Of a DNA stretch of 15,217 nt, positions 1-7,799 are shown piece by piece. The stretch lies in assembly GCA_015499985.1 (NCBI GenBank), contig JAAAUF010000967.1, positions 1 through 15,217 of the forward strand, given 5' to 3'. Made by a program: the position numbers and the translations under genes. This DNA comes from Haplosporangium gracile. Its lineage: Eukaryota > Mortierellomycota > Mortierellomycetes > Mortierellales > Mortierellaceae. The notes beneath the pieces are model-generated. The model made no database searches, was not told the origin of the DNA, and was given only the letters and a program-made list of their open reading frames with translations. Positions within the stretch are counted from its first letter, which is position 1, and each line of letters begins with the position of its first letter.

Positions 1-2
1 AG

Positions 3-707
3 GTCCAGATCGAGGATCTTTACGGACGTCGCAAGGCCAAGCGCTCTTTCGAGTATGAGGTTCAGTTCGTTGGACGCTCCTATGAGGACAACGCCTGGAT
101 TTCCCGTGAGAAGCTCGAGGAGTGGGGTTTCGAGAAGGTCCTCCAGGCTTTCGATGACAAGGAGGCTGCCAAGGCTGGTGCTTGGACCCGTTCTTTGACC
201 GCCGTTGAGGTTGAGAAGCACTTGGCTGATCTTGGTCTTGATGCTGAGTTCGCTACCCACTCCCGCATCAAGGGTCTCTCCGGAGGACAGAAGGTCAAGG
301 TCGTCCTTGCCGCCGCCATGTGGCTTAACCCCCATTTGTTGGTCTTGGACGAGCCCACCAACTACTTGGATCGCGATTCCCTTGGAGCCTTGTCGTTGGC
401 CATTAAGGAGTTCGGTGGTGGAGTTGTTATTATTTCCCACAACCGTGAGTTCACTGACACTGTCACTGTTGAGAAGTGGTCCGTTGTCGCTGGTGTCTTG
501 ACCGTCACCGGTAACAACTACACCCAGAAGAACTTGGAGAAGATCGTCATGAAGGAGGAGGAGGTCAAGGTCGATGCTTTCGGTAACGTCGAGAAGGTTA
601 AGTCTACCCGCAAGTTGTCCCGCAAGGAGCTCAAGGACAAGCAGAAGCGTCGCGCTGCTGCCAAGAAGCGTGGTGAGGAGGTCTCTGACTCTGAAGAGGA
701 GTTCTAA
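3..707 (+). CDS. TEF3: Translation elongation factor eEF3 (ABC-F ATPase), C-terminal part
   Basis: This is the last 234 codons of fungal elongation factor 3, the ribosome-bound ATPase that helps release E-site tRNA during elongation. The 5' part lies outside the window, and bases 1-2 finish a cut codon. In fragment numbering, residues 1-65 fit the chromodomain-like insert of ABC domain 2 (DNAWIS at 29-34). The ABC signature LSGGQ is at 92-96, the Walker B LLVLDEPTNYLD at 112-123, and the H-loop histidine at 146 (IISHNREF). A Lys/Arg-rich tail follows and ends SDSEEEF, much like the acidic end of yeast eEF3, which favours eEF3 over the paralogue New1. Walker A is upstream of the window. Codons are strongly biased towards C-ending forms, as expected for a highly expressed gene. 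No intron is seen here, and TAA at 705-707 is the stop. Confidence 0.95.
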   Translation, partial: VQIEDLYGRRKAKRSFEYEVQFVGRSYEDNAWISREKLEEWGFEKVLQAFDDKEAAKAGAWTRSLTAVEVEKHLADLGLDAEFATHSRIKGLSGGQKVKVVLAAAMWLNPHLLVLDEPTNYLDRDSLGALSLAIKEFGGGVVIISHNREFTDTVTVEKWSVVAGVLTVTGNNYTQKNLEKIVMKEEEVKVDAFGNVEKVKSTRKLSRKELKDKQKRRAAAKKRGEEVSDSEEEF

Positions 708-892
708 GTAACCAATCAAGAACCTACCCTCTTCGGTAATCATATTCCCCACCCTCATCATTATTCGCATTCTTTTCTTTAGTTTTTTCCTTTTGCTTGC
801 ATTTTTTCCTCCTGTAGATATATCCTTTTGGCCTTTTTTTCTCTTTTCTGTTTGACTTTTTTTTTCCTGCCTCACTTAATTGTTCTTGTCTC

Positions 893-898
893 ATTAAA
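893..898 (+). promoter_or_regulatory. Candidate poly(A) signal of the eEF3 gene
   Basis: ATTAAA lies 186 nt after the eEF3 stop, at the end of a strongly T-rich stretch (about 770-890) that looks like a fungal 3' UTR. The hexamer is the commonest variant of AATAAA. No cleavage site can be fixed from sequence alone. Confidence 0.35.
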
Positions 899-1570
899 AC
901 AGCATGTCAGCTCGTTTTGTCGAAAAAAAATGCTCCTGTCCTCGTTGCATTTATTGCGAGGCTAATCCATTCATTTGACAACCCGGGTTGCTCGATTTAT
1001 TTAACAGTCCCCTCCTTTTTCCGTACTAAGTCTATATAACTCACTTTTTTGTTTTCAAGACAAAAACGTTTACAGGAGTGGCCAAACTCATCGAGACAAC
1101 TTGCTTTCCTTTCTTCGGTTTTCGGTACACTTGTTGAAACGCCCGATAGAGCAACTTGTATTGGACATGAGCCGTTTGGATTTATCATTATCAAATTGTA
1201 AGTCAGCAGGTCATCCTCATACTGAACTCGATCAAATGTGCCAACATTATCCGCAAAAAACACCAAGGTGGCACCTTTGGACCAATGCCTTGTTACGATA
1301 CAATTTTGCTGCCATCCATCGAATATTCTTCAAGATTTCGAGCGTTGATGAGGATAGCCTGCTCACAATACAGCTTGAAAGGCTTTCTTTTTTTTTTTGG
1401 TCCTTGATATCATAGGGCTTGACGATCATATCAGCACCATGAGGAGAATTGATTCCTTATTTCTGTAAACAGTTTTAATTTGCTGACCTCTCAAGTACTC
1501 GTTTCTTTTCATCCATAAAGCTCAAATCTCTCGGGAACTGCGACCAAGACCTTGGATTAGGGCATTTGAA

Positions 1571-1633
1571 GGGGCGCAATTGGACAATATATCTTGCGCC
1601 TCGAATCCCTTTTGAATGGTGGCGGGATTCGAT
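1571..1633. repeat. Two adjacent inverted repeats (tandem hairpins)
   Basis: The first hairpin pairs GGCGCAA (1573-1579) with TTGCGCC (1594-1600) around a 14-nt loop. One G-C and one G-U pair can extend it outwards. The second pairs TCGAATCCC (1601-1609) with GGGATTCGA (1624-1632), again around a 14-nt loop. The stems are perfect and abut directly. Function is unknown; the sequence does not fold as a tRNA. Confidence 0.6.
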
Positions 1634-1811
1634 CGTCTTACCCATATTGTAGCTGACAATGGAGTGGCGGATTTTGATAATATATTGCATAGGTGACGAT
1701 TTCAAAAACTGAGCGGTCAGTTGCTGGGGATGGTGTAGTCATTGATCGAACAAATTGAAGCTCCTCGATACAGGTGCCAAAAAAACGTTTTATCCATGCT
1801 ATGTTCAAAAG

Positions 1812-1830
1812 AATAAAATAAAATAAAATA
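1812..1830 (+). repeat. AAAAT pentanucleotide microsatellite
   Basis: Nearly four AAAAT units, which incidentally create three overlapping AATAAA hexamers on the + strand. They lie over 1.1 kb beyond the eEF3 stop, so a role as its poly(A) signal is unlikely. Confidence 0.8.
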
Positions 1831-3010
1831 GTCGGTAAGGGATGCGCTCCAAGACAAACAATGCAAAAAAGAAGAAAAAATAACAGCATGACTTTATCTT
1901 TTGGTCATGTGTTATCGTTTCTTATTGCCGTGTCTTGCAAGGAATAGCCCGTGTTTGAATGAATGAAGGTGCTGTTTGAGTAGAAGTGATAGTGAACCGG
2001 TCAGTCCCACGGAATTCACTTTTGACAGTCTTCAAGACTATGAGTGACTATCAACTTTCAAGTTGCATTGAACGACAAACACCCTTACTTTTAATCGGTT
2101 TCGACTGCGTGGGGAAGGACAAGGAAACAATGGCATGGTTGAGAGGACGCGTTCCCCTACTTGTCAAGCCACCATTCGTTGGTGCTCCAATCATACAAGC
2201 ATTCCCTTCTTTACTGATTTATCTCCTGATCATCTTTCCTCCTCTCTTCATACTTCCTCTCCTTTCACAAAAGTAAGCATCAGAACACCGCCACCAAAAC
2301 ACAAGGTACTATCAGTAAAGAATGTTCCGCCAGAGCTTGTAGCTTATTTTACGTCTCTCCTGCTGCGAGCCAAAATTTGGCTGCTCAACACACAAATGAG
2401 GCGCGATTATGTTATCAACAACGTCGTTATTCACATTCACTCACTGGACTCAGTGATCATTCAGCCATCAAAAAGAAGTCTCCATTCAAACTCCAGCGCA
2501 CCTACAAACGACCTGAGTGTGTAAGTTGAGGGCAATAAGATAACTCCGAAGACCAACTGTGTACAACTTCGATTCTCAAAGAAAATACAGACGCCTAAGG
2601 ATCGAATCGATACTCCAGCATCAGCAGCAATAACAACCAGCTGGTAATAGATCCTCGGCCCGAATTAAGGTCTCAGTGTGTAGTCACTGATATTTTCAAC
2701 ACTTTCCTCAACAACATACCAAGATCATTACCACAGTCGTTCCTTACGAGCATGTATGAATGGGGATGATCTCGTTTGTTTTTTTACCGCTTTCTTATTG
2801 TCCTTTGTTTTTTGCTGCTGATCTGGGCGGGACTAGCAGAACGGAATATGCTTCTTAGTACCCTGACATATCTATTCATCACTCAAGAGTCTCTCTACGA
2901 CCTAACAAAATGAGGCTACAACAATATCGATGACTAGGAGAAAATCCGGATGCCGGCCAGTTCTCGACTTTAACTACTTTTCTATTTTACTTTTTTTGTT
3001 ATAGCGGGTG

Positions 3011-3035
3011 TTTTGTTTTGTTTTGTTTTGTTTTG
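3011..3035 (+). repeat. TTTTG pentanucleotide microsatellite
   Basis: Five exact TTTTG units in the convergent spacer. The 60-codon open frame across it is repeat-driven and not considered a gene. Confidence 0.9.
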
Positions 3036-3845
3036 TTGGTTGAATAATGGAAGGGGCAGAAGATGTGCCGGTGAATATTGTCACTTCCACATAGGACGAA
3101 CAACAAAGGCTCGAACTCGTTTGATGACACCCAATTCTCCGACTGCACGAAATATTATATTAAGCATCAGTCTTGCTGATCTTTTACGGCTTTGAAGGTC
3201 GTGGATTCCTTTGTGGTCAGAATCTCAAACAAAGTGCTTTTAGAAGATCGCGTATAATTGCGTTGTGAGGAGCCTAATTTTTGCGCGTCCGAAGTATTTA
3301 TTGGTCCCTCTTTCGCAGTCCCAAGTCCGCGGTTAAAGGATAGGCTTTAAAGGGAGTGATTTCCACCCTATGGGGGGGTGCGCAGGTTTGAGGAGTTGCA
3401 ATTCAACAATTTCAATTCGCGTTGATTTTGCTAACGAGTCACGCAGAGAGAGAAGAAGTGGTTCCTCAATTTGGATCCCAGTCTCCATTCACTCTGGTTT
3501 CTCCCGGTGCCCAGTTCATTGGAGTCTTTGACCAAGTCTCGTAGAAAATTGGGTCCAGTGTCACCTTGGTGCAATGCAATGCAAAAAAAAAAAAATATAT
3601 CAGTGATAGCGACAACATTTGTTTTGTATTTTTCGTGCAATCATCAATCATATCAATGCGAAAGAATAAAAGAGGGGGAAGAGAAGCTATGGTACAATGG
3701 GGCGTATGCTAGGGAACGATAATGCTACAGGATATTTGGATGAAAAGAAGAACAACAGAAAAAGGAGTGATGACAGGTAAAAAGGGTAAAAAGGTAACTA
3801 AAGCTCTGCGTGCGCTCTGTGATAGCACTGATGGGCGCCTTTTTT

Positions 3846-5207
3846 TTACCGGCTGCAGGTGACAGGGTAGATGTGAGGGATATCCTGAAGCCTCTTGTCA
3901 TCCAGGCCAGAGCCATTGGAGTGGCCGTGGCCCCTCTGGTTCATCAGTCTTGACTCGAGCTGATTGGCCTTTTCCTGCAAAATCCTGTTCCGGTTCTCAA
4001 GATGCTTAATGAAATCCACAGCCTTGAACAGGATGGTCGATTTTGAGCTGTTGACATCCTTGAGGTCTGGGATGATATCAGTCATGTCCTTGAATCCGTT
4101 ACGAATTGTATTCCTTCGCTTTTGCTCGGACGCAATGTGGTTCGCACGCTTCTCTTCCTCCGTCAGCAACTCCTTGTACGGCTTGCGCTTGGTCGTCGCA
4201 GGTGCGGTTGGATTCGGGGTGGAATTGGCAGCATCCGAGACAGACCCATCCGAGTACGACGCATTGCGCTCCCGACTGTCCTCTTTTTGACCTCTTGAGT
4301 TGGAGGGTGATGACACTGGTGAGGATGAGGTGGGATGCTCATCCTCGTCCCGCTTGTTCTTCTTGGGGTTGGAAGGTCCATGACTGTCGCCGTTGCTGTT
4401 TCCGTTACTGTTTCCGTTACTGCTGCTGCTGTTGTTGTTCAATGAGAGCTTGGATAGCTGTTGAATAGGGGTTGAGATTTTGGAGGAATCGCTGCTGATG
4501 GATGTGCCCTTGCGTCGGTCAGTGGACTTGTTGGTCTTTCTCTTTGTTGGCACAGAGACGACCCCAGCGATGGTATATGGATTGTTGCCGGAGGGCGAGC
4601 CAGGCGAGCCAGGCGATTCGCCCAGTTGAGGTGAAGAAGGGAACCCATGACCAAAATGGTTAGGGAGAGAGTGACCAAAGCTCGACTGGGACGAGGGCGA
4701 AGTCATGTCGAAATCCATGCTATTCATCAAGCCAGGGTTTGCCAGGGACGAGGCTGAGGAGGCTGAATTTAGCATGTAGGGATTATCGACAAAAGACCCG
4801 GGCATCGTCTCCGGAGTGAACAGAGGCAAGTTGGGGAGGTTGGGTATCGCGCTTGGGTCGAATGTAAAGTCTTGGTCGACAACCAACGTATCGAGGAACT
4901 CGGAAAAGTAGCGTTGCTCGGAAGGGTTGAAGAGCTGCATCGAGGGATCCGCTCCCAATGGTGGAGGCGACGTGGGCAAGTTCAAAAAATCCTGGTTCGA
5001 CAGCTTAAAATCTACTCGAATGCAAGGTAAAATATGTATGAGCAAGCGAACATTTTGTGTCTGCTTAATAGTTGTGTCGTAAGGTAAGTATCTGTTCTTC
5101 TGTTTACCATCGAACGAAAGAGGCTCGCCAAAGAGACCATGGCTGGGGCCTGAGAAGGGGAGGGGCGATGGGGGTCTGAATCCCGAGTCTGTATTGAACA
5201 TGTTCAT
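3846..5207 (-). CDS. bHLH transcription factor (class B, E-box type)
   Basis: Nuclear DNA-binding regulator. I model two exons, 5207-5108 and 5011-3846, giving 421 aa; reading through the 96-nt intron gives 453 aa. In spliced numbering the bHLH domain spans about 316-373. Its basic region HIASEQKRR carries His325, Glu329 and Arg333, the H-E-R triad of class B factors that recognise CACGTG. Helix 2 is followed by a short amphipathic stretch (ENRNRILQEKANQLESRL) that may extend dimerisation, as in Max/Mlx-like proteins. Residues about 62-86 hold an acidic/aromatic motif (YFSEFLDTLVVDQDFTF) that could be an activation segment (inference). The middle is Ser/Asn/Pro-rich low complexity. The start ATG (5207-5205) has A at -3, and no other ATG lies upstream on this strand for almost 800 nt. 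The target pathway cannot be told from sequence. Confidence 0.9.
   Translation of the reverse strand: MNMFNTDSGFRPPSPLPFSGPSHGLFGEPLSFDGKQKNRYLPYDTTIKQTQNVRLLIHILPCIRVDFKLSNQDFLNLPTSPPPLGADPSMQLFNPSEQRYFSEFLDTLVVDQDFTFDPSAIPNLPNLPLFTPETMPGSFVDNPYMLNSASSASSLANPGLMNSMDFDMTSPSSQSSFGHSLPNHFGHGFPSSPQLGESPGSPGSPSGNNPYTIAGVVSVPTKRKTNKSTDRRKGTSISSDSSKISTPIQQLSKLSLNNNSSSSNGNSNGNSNGDSHGPSNPKKNKRDEDEHPTSSSPVSSPSNSRGQKEDSRERNASYSDGSVSDAANSTPNPTAPATTKRKPYKELLTEEEKRANHIASEQKRRNTIRNGFKDMTDIIPDLKDVNSSKSTILFKAVDFIKHLENRNRILQEKANQLESRLMNQRGHGHSNGSGLDDKRLQDIPHIYPVTCSR
5012..5107 (-). other. Predicted in-frame intron of the bHLH gene
   Basis: On the gene strand a GTAAAC donor (5107) and a TTCGAGTAG acceptor (5012) bound 96 nt with no in-frame stop. 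Splicing after phase 1 joins GAT-G to AT-TTT, giving SFD-DFKL. The removed 32 residues are unlike the surrounding Pro/Ser-rich, acidic protein, which supports an intron. Because the length is divisible by three, retention would still yield a full-length protein. Confidence 0.65.
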
Positions 5208-5520
5208 GATGACGAATATATATATGCGTGTGTGTAGTTAGGTGAGAAGTATGAAATGTGGATGCGGTGGGCAGGGACTGAGGACGAGATCTTTCGTTGG
5301 GCAGAGAGAGAGGAGGGAGTGAAATAAGAGTGGAAGAGTGGAGAAGGGAAAAGGAAAAGGGGAAGGGGAGAGAGAAAGTATGTATGTAAGTATGAGAAGG
5401 AAGGATGTATGTGGGTGAGGGTGTATGTGCGTATGTACGTATGTGTGGTGTGTGTGTAGGCGTTGTGGAGAAGAGGAGGAAGAAGACAAAGGGGTAAGAG
5501 GAGAGAAGGGGGAAGAGGAG

Positions 5521-5558
5521 CAGGGAGCAGGGAGCAGGGAGCAGGGAGCAGGGAGCAG
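5521..5558 (+). repeat. 7-bp tandem repeat CAGGGAG x5
   Basis: Five exact CAGGGAG units followed by CAG, inside the purine-rich block upstream of the bHLH gene. On the gene strand the unit reads CTCCCTG. Confidence 0.95.
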
Positions 5559-5700
5559 ATATCAAGAAAGGGCAAGAAGGTAAGTAGGAAGGAAGGACGA
5601 TAAGGTCCCGGGTAGGGCAAGACAGGGCAGGGCAGAGCAAGATCGGATTCGAAAGGAGAGAAAGAAGAAGGGGTCAGGGAAAGGATGGAAGGATGGAAAG

Positions 5701-5760
5701 AAAGGCAAGGAAAGGTAAAGAAAGGTAAAGAAAGGTAAAGAAAGGTAATGAAAGGTGAAG
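5701..5760 (+). repeat. 10-bp tandem repeat (AAAGGTAAAG-like) x6
   Basis: Six consecutive 10-mers: AAAGGCAAGG, three exact AAAGGTAAAG, AAAGGTAATG and AAAGGTGAAG. The period is close to one helical turn. It sits about 500 bp upstream of the bHLH start codon. Confidence 0.95.
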
Positions 5761-5869
5761 AAAAGAAAACGAGCAAACGAACAAAAGGAGGAAGAGAAAA
5801 AAAGAAAAAAAGGAAAAGAAAAGGGAAGGAAGGAGGACAAAAGAAACGAATGAGAAGAGTGAGAAGAAA

Positions 5870-5951
5870 CTAAAAAGACAAAACAACGGAAAGAGAGATG
5901 ACTAGGGTAAGGGAAGAGAACGAAGAGGGCGGGTGACCTGCTTGCACTTAC
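5870..5951 (-). other. Possible 5' UTR intron of the bHLH gene
   Basis: On the gene strand a consensus CT|GTAAGT donor (5951) and a TTTGTCTTTTTAG acceptor (5870) define an 82-nt candidate intron of the size used elsewhere in the window. It requires transcription to begin upstream of 5951, very close to the CCAAT box at 5975-5981, which is unusually tight. The signals may be chance within a pyrimidine-rich tract. Confidence 0.25.
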
Positions 5952-5960
5952 AGGTCGAGA

Positions 5961-5981
5961 TTCGCGCGAAGCGCTGATTGG
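5961..5981 (-). promoter_or_regulatory. CCAAT box with adjacent E2F-like palindrome
   Basis: The + strand shows TTCGCGCGAA (5961-5970), a perfect palindrome matching the core of E2F-type sites. It is followed by AGCGCT (5970-5975) and TGATTGG (5975-5981), which is CCAATCA on the bHLH gene strand, the NF-Y/HAP-complex core. The position at the far edge of the pyrimidine block suits a promoter. Occupancy is inferred. Confidence 0.4.
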
Positions 5982-6002
5982 GCCCCACTTCCTTTATTTC
6001 AT

Positions 6003-7799
6003 TTTTTTTTTAAAAGAGATGTATTTTTGTCAAAACTTGAAACTGTGTTTTCTAGCATACACTCTAACGGTTTGAGTGAGAAAGGGAACTCAGCTCTCCT
6101 TCCCGAGGAGTACTGGATGGTCTCCAACTCTGCTTCATTCGACCGCCTTCAATTGATCTACTTTATACTGTGGAGAGAAGTACCTTACTGCACCTACTGT
6201 ACTTCAACCAGACTACAACCCATATTCCACATAATATAGCTATCATCCTGTCGCCAGACTGGAAATATGTATGTTCTTCTTCTTACATTCCATCCTTCCT
6301 TTCTCTCCCAAACGTACACCATGCATCGCGCTGTACTGCACTGTATCCTCATCAACATACCATGGTTGTTGTTTTTCGTTGCATTGTCTGTGGGTGGTGT
6401 GCAGTAACGAACTGATATGCTCGCACACTCGAAAGAGGAATGACATAAACATCTCCTGCGGGAAAGCATAAAACTTTGGGCCTACGAATGAGAAACCTCT
6501 CATTTTTGTAGATGGAGGAAAGGAAGCAAACGAGCACTGTGTACTTCTCGACTGGTAGAAACTCCATCCCAGTCCGCTTCTCCCAGAAATCCCGCTTGTT
6601 CTATATGTATGCCAGTCCAAATACAAAACTCTCTCTCTCCAAGCTCCAACGACTCTCTGGATGGTCCCTGTGCCACTCCCTCCTCATCGTTGTCTTCTGC
6701 GATTGGTTGTAGAGGGACTTAACGTAACCTCCACAGTAGCAAACACATGTTTATTTTACTTATTTTATTCCGGGCTCACTACGCCTTTCTCTCCCTCCTT
6801 CTCATTACTCTTCGCTCTCTACTACCTATTCAGCTTCTTCCATAGGGCACTGTATACTCACTTACACTTCCGCTCCACCTTGCTGTTACTCTTTTGCGAA
6901 GATCTGGAAAAAATACTGAGCTCGCAACAGCAGCAGTAAAAACATAAACACCCAAATCATTCAAACCGCAATTTCGTTTACATCTGTGCCTTTTGATAGC
7001 TACCCTGACCAACAGAAAAGTAGCCATTTCAACAGCCGAGACTTTGCCATTTTGTTTTTCAATTACGGTTGATAGTGGTAGAAAATAGGACAAATGATCA
7101 AACAGTGAGCAATTGGTCGCAAGGTACAAACAACAACAACAACAACGACGACGACGACGCTTGTACGCGCTATTGGACATTGCAACAGCTGTAAATAAAA
7201 GTCCTCAAAGAGAGAGAGAAGTGGAGGAGAGGAAAGAAACTTGGGATCCACAATATCCGCCAGTACACCTCCCTTGACAAGCACTACAGTGAGGAGGGTA
7301 CCTGATAATAAATCGCTGTGGCAATGGCCTTACTTACGCGTGAAGGGGATGACATGTCAACGAAGAGATGTAGTGTTTCTGTTTACGACTTTGAAGCAAT
7401 CGACTTCTGGATGATATGTAGAAAGTCTAAAGGGTTTGCAATGGTGTGTGTGCCTCCTGCACTGTGCTATTTTTTTTTCTCCGGCTTGCTTGTGTGTACT
7501 TTCGAAAATATCCTCAAGTGCAAGTGACCCTGTTCTCCTTGTGGCGACTGTGCAATTGATGCCCTTAAGGCAATTTAAATCTGTGAATGAACGAACGGCA
7601 GGCAAGTCCCGACCTTGCGCCCAGCAGCCAGTGCAGCGTAAGGTACGAGAAAGTCAGGCTGACGACTTGGCCCCCTTTAGTCTTACTCTGTGTCTTTTTT
7701 CCCTACTCATCTCCACACCCCCACCTTAATACATCTACTCTACAGACAACACATACTTCATCTACACAACCCCATCGACATCCTTCGATCTCTCCTGCA
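6003..7799. other. Divergent spacer between the bHLH and bZIP genes
   Basis: About 1.8 kb between two divergently transcribed regulators, presumably containing the bZIP promoter and 5' UTR. Open frames up to 127 codons exist on both strands but overlap each other, lack domains and look random. I see no RNA gene. The stretch 7660-7799 is pyrimidine- and CA-rich and ATG-free, consistent with the bZIP leader. An ATG at 7587 is in frame with the bZIP start at 7800 with no stop between, so an N-terminal extension of 71 residues is formally possible but looks non-coding (His/Thr/Ser/Pro-rich). Confidence 0.5.
7131..7159 (+). repeat. Compound trinucleotide repeat (CAA)n(GAC)n
   Basis: Five CAA units followed directly by four GAC units in the divergent spacer. 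Both are trinucleotides, and the junction suggests a point change that then expanded. Confidence 0.85.

Larger units (their letters stand above)
708..3845. other. Long convergent spacer, no gene supported
   Basis: This is about 3.1 kb between two convergent genes, eEF3 (+) and the bHLH factor (-). It presumably holds both 3' UTRs. Open frames here are at most 129 codons, lack recognisable domains and show no coding-like codon bias. I saw no tRNA, 5S or snRNA signature. Visible structure is limited to simple repeats (1812-1830, 3011-3035), two adjacent hairpins (1571-1633) and small perfect palindromes at 2027-2039 (AGTCTTCAAGACT), 2052-2065 (CAACTTTCAAGTTG) and 2368-2382 (AGCCAAAATTTGGCT). 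Confidence 0.6.
5208..5999 (-). promoter_or_regulatory. Polypyrimidine, ATG-free leader/promoter block of the bHLH gene
   Basis: On the gene strand this stretch is overwhelmingly C/T. Scanning every line for CAT on the + strand finds none between 5208 and 5999, so no upstream ATG exists over 792 nt. Open frames spanning it are low-complexity Phe/Leu/Ser/Pro strings from skewed composition and begin at non-ATG codons. It contains a TATATATA run next to the start (5216-5224), GTAT-type repeats (about 5378-5450) and two tandem arrays listed separately. It probably contains a long 5' UTR plus core promoter. The TSS is unknown. Confidence 0.55.

Noticed and set aside
1595..1632. tRNA gene suggested by a B-box-like CGAATCC
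   Set aside because: No matching acceptor stem, anticodon arm or A-box around it; the motif belongs to a simple hairpin.
1475..1705. Minus-strand 76-codon frame overlapping the twin hairpins
   Set aside because: Its sequence is dictated by the inverted repeats, and no homologous family is recognised.
1986..2524. Two overlapping open frames (96 and 129 codons) in the eEF3-bHLH spacer
   Set aside because: No recognisable domain, no consistent codon bias, overlapping frames, and no flanking splice or promoter pattern that would make either convincing.
4106..4468. Plus- and minus-strand frames inside the bHLH gene
   Set aside because: Shadow frames of a clearly coding region with a recognised domain.
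5204..5886. Several minus-strand frames of 70-190 codons upstream of the bHLH gene
   Set aside because: They begin at non-ATG codons and consist of Ser/Phe/Leu/Pro strings produced by the polypyrimidine composition.
6243..6626. 127-codon minus-strand frame in the divergent spacer
   Set aside because: Overlapped by other random frames on both strands, with no domain, and it does not extend with plausible introns.
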